Part shown: piece after piece, positions 19,640 to 24,047 of the stretch
Layout: every line of letters starts with the position of its first letter
How positions within the stretch are numbered: the first letter of the stretch is position 1
Source: Actinidia chinensis
Lineage: Eukaryota > Streptophyta > Magnoliopsida > Ericales > Actinidiaceae
Length of the DNA: 24,047 bases
Direction: 5' to 3'
Assembly (NCBI GenBank): GCA_009663005.1
Contig: CM018890.1
Location: forward strand, 792,732 to 816,778
Translations under genes and position numbers: made by a program
Notes under the pieces: generated by a model
The model's database searches: none
The model's input: the letters and a program-made list of their open reading frames with translations, nothing else
What the model was told of the DNA's origin: nothing

Positions 19640-20560
19640 ACTTACTTAAGATAAATGATTTTTTTTAGTGTTTATATTCGATTGCACCGTAAAAGTTGAA
19701 AAAAGGTAATGAAAAGAGGTTTATTTAAAAAGTCAAAGAAGAATTTTTAGGCTGAAAAGCGGATAAAGAAGCAAACTAGATAAGAATAGAAAGGTCGCAT
19801 CGATCAGATCGAAAACAAGGGTCTAAAAAAAAAGAGGTGGCGAGTATCTTTCTGGTTGACTTAATAAGTAATATGTTGATAAGGAGATTAATAATATCTC
19901 AATTGTCAGCATAAGGTATTTTGCACTCAGCAGAACGGCGTGGGCTAAAACAAAAAAAAACTAATTAAAACTATTTTAGATACAGGTGATTTTTTGCCAT
20001 GATGAATGAATTATTCTTGATTCTTCTGTCCACAAGTCCTAAATCAGGAATATGCTTTAGAAATAGGCGGCTTATATTTTGAACTCAAATTCAAATGAAT
20101 GTCATATCCGTAACACTCCCATATAAAATGTGGGCTGGGTGCAAGCAAGTTAGTTACAAACCGACAAATATGTGGGGGTTGGTGTTATAGCAGTTATATA
20201 ACTTAAAGGTAGGTAAGATTACGAGAAGTTGATGAAATGAAAAACTAAGTGAGAAGTATTGCTCTTATTATTGTGGGATATTATTACTAAAGGAACTAAA
20301 GAGGTTACTTAAGTTAAGGTATCTAAGAGAATATATAGTATAGTGAGCAACGAATATTATCTTTTTCAAAAGAGGACGATTATTATAGTGGACCAGAAAG
20401 AAGCCTAATGATAGATTTGATTCTTCAGGAGTTTTTGTTTGATTAGTTTCAGGAAAGAAAGCAATATAGAAGGAAGAAAATTCTAATCCAATGAGGAAAA
20501 TGGTTCAGAAATCACACTAATCACTTTTAAGCTACCACAGAGAGAGAGCATGTACCAGTT
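19640..20560 (+). pseudogene. Copia integrase domain remnant
   Basis: Readable pieces are RGGEYLS (19833-19853), the region around the second catalytic Asp in copia integrases, then QQNGV (19928-19942), which normally leads into A-E-R with the catalytic Glu. Here the following codons read Gly-stop-Asn, so the Glu is lost. Further on come EYALEI at about 20049-20066 (family GYALETA), LN just after, and LPYKMW (20116-20133; family TPYEMW), then weaker traces of the CxFVGY-type region near 20255-20285. Integrase would insert the cDNA copy into host DNA. This copy cannot be functional. Confidence 0.75.
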
Positions 20561-20589
20561 AGTGGAAGGATTTGTCACGGGCACCTGAC

Positions 20590-21560
20590 CAATTCAATAT
20601 TCTTAGGAGAGGTGGTCTTAATAAACGTGATTTGGATCTAGTAAGCTACAATGAGGCCTATTCTGACAAAAAAATTGAGAAAATTGGCAAACTATGCCTA
20701 TGAAAGTTGAGATGGAGTCTATGTACTCTCTAATCATGTATTGATGAAAAACTTGTATAACTGTCTATCAATATTAAACCCATTGAATTGGTTGAATTAG
20801 TTGTAAATGAGATTATAAGAGGAAAAGAGGGACCGATGGTTCAATCGGATTGAGACTTTTTAAAGTTAATTGGTAGGGTCAAAGAATTTACTCAAATAAA
20901 GGAATTGATTATCCTCCTAAACTTTTCACCGATTCACCAAAATGCTTAAGTTATTCGAGTTCCTTTTCCATTGCGACACAACAATTTCAATGATGGGGGG
21001 AAAAACAATTGGCAAAATAAGACGTCCCACGACTGTTTTTTAAATTTTATTTTTTTTAAACAGCAATCTTGAGGAAAAACATATACATGATGCAGCTAGA
21101 TGAATTCATAGAATCGGGTCCAGAGCAGTAATGAGATAGTGCAAGTTGCATAGGGCTATTATGAAATTAAGCAAGCCTCCCGCAAGTTGGAATAGTCATT
21201 TTGAATCAAAAAAGCGATCTCACGCATTGGTTTGTTTGAATAAAAAACGGATTTAATAAAACCATGTGTGTTGTAAAAATGCGACGTGAAAGCAAGTGGT
21301 GATTATTTTTTAATTTTATACGTAAGATGATATTTTACTCATTAGAGAATGATTTGTTTTAGAAGGCGTTATCACTGTTAAAATAATGGTTGGTAAAATA
21401 TTTGATATTAAGGGACTTGAAGAGAACCAAGTTACATTTTAGGATTCAATCTTTGCGAGGATCGCCGGAATAAGGGAAATTAATAAAATGTTATAAACTT
21501 ATCCCAAGTTGTCAGTTGCAATACATAACTATAAGAAAGTGTGATTACCTTTCAAGACAT
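20590..21560 (+). pseudogene. Copia reverse transcriptase remnant
   Basis: Motifs in order: APDQFNILRRGG (about 20580-20620, family RxPDRF), MKVEMESMYS (20700-20729; family AMxxEMxSMYSN), NIKPIE (about 20772-20789; family IKPIGCKW), NLEE then IYMMQLDEFI (21064-21111), KQASR then WNSHFE (about 21169-21204; family YGLKQASRSWN), DDILLI (21326-21343, the catalytic YVDDILLIGND loop with the preceding YV damaged) and FDIKGLEEN (about 21401-21427; family MKDLGEA). At the end FKTW or, one base shifted, FRHGVH (about 21550-21568). Frameshifts separate nearly all of them. Confidence 0.85.
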
Positions 21561-21569
21561 GGAGTTCAT

Positions 21570-22320
21570 ATTGTCCTCCAAAGGAGGAACAGCGACCAAA
21601 GGACTTTTAAGGAGGAGCAACTCATGAAGCAAATTAGTCCTTCTGATTCAGCAAATAGGAAGCACTAAGGTAATGTTAATGCTGTGCACTAACCAGATAT
21701 CTATTATGCCAATAGACATGGTTAGTAGATCTCAAATCATATTGCGACCAAAAAAATATTAGAGACACGCAGGTGAAACATACTTTCAAGTACTTAGAAG
21801 ATTAGAGATATATGTTGACCTACGAGGTTCAGATTTAATTCCAGTCACGGTTACAAAAGATAAAATTTCATGTCAGACATGAAATTTTAAAAGTCAACTT
21901 TTAAAGATATGTTCACTCCCTTGGGAGGAAACAAGCAACTGGTAGTTGGAGGGAAGTTATAAAATATAAACAGTTATATTGCTGACTAACAACTGTGAGC
22001 CAGAAGTAGCAGACGTATTGTAGCAGCTACCGAAAGCAACTAAAGAGACAGATAGACTTAAAGTTTCTTGAAGCTGGGTATGATAAAGAAAAGGAATAGG
22101 GCCCACAAGCTACAATTACCTAGATTACTTTATTGTAGATAATAATGGGGTGATGGCTCAATCTAAAGATCCCAAGAATCACAGAATGTAGGAAAGCACA
22201 ATTAGAAAGAGAAATATCACCTCATTAGGGAAGCTAATAAGAGTGGAGAACGTTATATAAGTACTTAAAGGGTTGCACGTTAGGAATCTAAGTTAGATAC
22301 CTTCACTAAAGTTTTAACTT
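21570..22320 (+). pseudogene. Copia RNase H remnant
   Basis: The recognisable end is DNNGVMAQSKDPKNHR (22138-22185; family DNxGAIAxSKEPRSH), KYHLIREANKSGERYI (from 22212; family RKYHLIREIVxRGD) and DTFTKVL (22296-22316; family NIADPFTKAL). Upstream, pieces such as the ADSTT-like and AATE segments near 21980-22040 correspond to the STxEAEYxAxxEAxKE region. RNase H would degrade the RNA template during reverse transcription. Stops and shifts make it inactive. Confidence 0.82.
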
Positions 22321-22384
22321 CAATTGTATTTTCAGCTTAATAATGAGAATATGATCCTCCAAGTATTAATTAAATGTTGGTGAC

Positions 22385-22960
22385 ATTCTTTGTGGGACAT
22401 GAGTGTAAGTGTAAGTTTATTGAGGAATTGTATGCCCACATGTTCGCCCAAAATTATTAAAGTTAGATGAGAATTTACGTTATAGATTGGATGTTAGTTT
22501 ATATATATATGAAAGATAATATGCATATTATTATATACAGAGATGAATGTTCATAAGTTACGAGAGATATGAAATATAGTGAAAATGAGGATTACACAAA
22601 GGAGATATTAATCATTTAATTTGGAACGCTTTAAAGAGTCGATTAGTCGGTGTGATTGTAAGATTGCATTGTATCATTTGCGAAAGAAAAAGACTATACT
22701 ACGGTAACCCTCCAGGTGACTAGGATGATTTATCTTAACCATCAAAGTAGAGGCTAACCCTGGGTTATAAAATATTATTCTATTGGAAAATACTAAATGG
22801 ATATCGGAAGAAAAATATATCATATAAAAATAGTCGCGTTAGAATGGGAAATCTTACATTAGTATTTGCAAGGGATTTTAATCCTGGGAGAATCGTAAAC
22901 TCAAAGTTCTGACATAATTGACACTTTAATTTACTAATGAGTGGGGGCTAATTGAGCCCC
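22385..22960 (+). mobile_element. Probable 3' LTR of the copia remnant (limits uncertain)
   Basis: About 70 bp after the RNase H end the text TTTGTGGGACATGAGTGTAA is followed by a degraded purine stretch and TTGAGGAATTGTATGCCCAC (22420-22439). This resembles the usual copia arrangement in which GGACATG(T/A)GTGCAAGTGGGAG lies before TGTTGGGAATTGTATGCCCAC at the LTR start. The inner boundary is therefore near 22415-22420. The outer end is not identified, because no 5' LTR is present for comparison. A six-base-stem inverted repeat (GGGGCT/AGCCCC, 22944-22960) lies near the assumed end but is not proof of it. Confidence 0.5.
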
Positions 22961-24047
22961 GTAACACCTTAGTATCCTTGGGTGATCATTGTAGAATTGG
23001 GGGACTGCGGGAAAAATTTCCCAACAACCTGGTTATAGCCGCAGAAGCATTAAATTACTAAAAAACTAGTGGGTGTGGAACAATTGGAATTACATTCGAT
23101 TTAGCATTGTGAATGATCAGTAGATCTGGTCCTTTTTCCTTTATTTTAATGACTTCAAGTGCTATTGTTCCAACTCCTCATATGGTGGGAATGGAAAAAA
23201 ACCCGCTTATTGCTCGCAAACATCTATGGATGACCAAAACAAACTTTGTATATTACGTTTTGAAACGTTTTGGCAAAAGTATTGTAACATATCCTGTCAA
23301 TGATTTTTGTTTTTGTCCCCCCAAAGAAAGTCTTTAGTCAATTTGATTTTGGTGTTGTATGTTGGTTTAAACCATTAGAACTGCTTTCCAAAGTGACTCC
23401 GATCATCAGCTATATCAATTTACTTAGGCAGCCTTGTTTTGATAACTGACATCGTGTATCCTTGTTCGTGAAAATTTAGGGCTTCGTACCAAGGTGATTC
23501 TTGATATAAGGCTACACCATTTGCACGTTTATTCTTTATATAACACAAACGTCTTATTTCTACAATTCACTCTATTCCTGGTAGCTGTTTACCAAGTCAG
23601 ATTTAAGTATACAAGACGATTGATTAAAGCTGTGAAAAATTATGGTTTTTTTTGGTCAAGAGATTCTTATGCATTTAGCTTTCCTTGTCTTGAGATACCG
23701 CAAGAATCATTAAGATGAAATCTTAAATTCACAGGAATCAGGTTGACCATTGCACAAGTTTGGCGCGAGTAGGATATAGGGATTTCAATTGGAACCTGGC
23801 ATAGCGTGGGGTTCGCAGTGATATTTCACAAGGCTAGGAATGAGAAAAAGACAGGCGACAAGCGCTGAATCAACCAACAAAAGAGCAGAACGCAGATCAG
23901 ACATGGAGCGACTCTTGGAAAGCTCCGTATGTAAGTATGTAGTATGTAACTGGCTGTACTTCATTCCTTAGTCTTACTTGCCACTTTGGTTTGTTGGGAA
24001 CTCTTAATATATTCTCTATATCCTTTTTCTTCCCTCGTATGCATAGT
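22961..24047. other. Unassigned sequence right of the copia remnant
   Basis: Ordinary AT-rich plant-like DNA. Two open frames of 74 codons (23113-23337 and 23494-23718, + strand) show no motif I know and no splice or start context to favour them. A GGGAAA/TTTCCC inverted repeat is at 23009-23022 and a short GTATGTAA repeat near 23926-23948. No gene is claimed. Confidence 0.4.

Larger units (their letters stand above)
19610..22420 (+). mobile_element. Ty1/copia retrotransposon remnant (IN-RT-RNase H), decayed
   Basis: Pieces of a copia polyprotein occur in the order integrase (about 19640-20560), connection and reverse transcriptase (about 20590-21560), RNase H (about 21570-22320). Integrase before reverse transcriptase is the Ty1/copia order, not gypsy. 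Almost every motif lies in a different frame from its neighbour, with many stops, so the copy is long dead. Gag, protease, the primer-binding site and the 5' LTR are not present: the left edge coincides with the end of the purine tract. Coordinates of the left edge are set by loss of purine composition, not by a terminal repeat. Confidence 0.85.

Noticed and set aside
19610..22420. Ty3/gypsy or endogenous pararetrovirus assignment
   Set aside because: Integrase motifs lie upstream of the reverse transcriptase, and the motifs LPYKMW, KQASR, DDILLI and KYHLIRE are of the Ty1/copia type.

Overview
The window looks like nuclear DNA of a flowering plant. It holds a multi-exon gene remnant of the plant LIN/CERBERUS-like family (putative U-box E3 ubiquitin ligases with armadillo-like and WD40 regions), GT-AG introns of plant size, a diverged minisatellite, a very large low-complexity purine tract and a decayed Ty1/copia retrotransposon. 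There are no bacterial-style operons, and I found no RNA genes or CRISPR arrays by eye.

Layout. (1) 1-1474: AT-rich sequence upstream of the recognisable gene, with one doubtful exon near 1100-1217. (2) About 1475-7153, + strand: the 3' part of a LIN-like gene. I can place twelve exons or exon pieces. Seven have clean frames and good splice sites (2830-2946, 3437-3682, 3782-4076, 4475-4596, 6146-6256, 6531-6656, 6922-7038), followed by a six-codon last exon (7136-7153). Four others (1475-2650, 5283-5402, 5657-5803, 6328-6469) carry small indels and stops. I call it a pseudogene, or else a gene damaged by base-calling or assembly errors. The N-terminal and U-box part is not recognisable here. 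(3) 7154-8284: 3' flank with no gene seen. (4) About 8285-9140: diverged tandem array of a unit of about 31 bp. (5) 9141-9780: unique sequence without a recognised gene. (6) About 9781-19603: 9.8 kb in which the + strand is almost entirely A and G, broken by TATATA islands, homopolymer A and G runs and a few mixed-composition inserts. It is not random: it holds at least two families of kilobase-scale tandem repeats and a recurring short motif (TATATATAAACAG). (7) About 19610-22420: a Ty1/copia polyprotein remnant, integrase then reverse transcriptase then RNase H, full of frameshifts, without gag, protease or 5' LTR, followed by a probable 3' LTR start near 22415. (8) 22420-24047: probable LTR remains, then unassigned sequence.

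How parts relate. The gene remnant would encode the C-terminal half of an E3-ligase-type scaffold: helical armadillo-like repeats (exons to 4596), then WD40 repeats (5283 onward). The copia remnant begins exactly where the purine tract ends, so the tract may have replaced or invaded its 5' half, or the junction may be an assembly artefact. All family assignments are from remembered protein patterns. No database search was possible.
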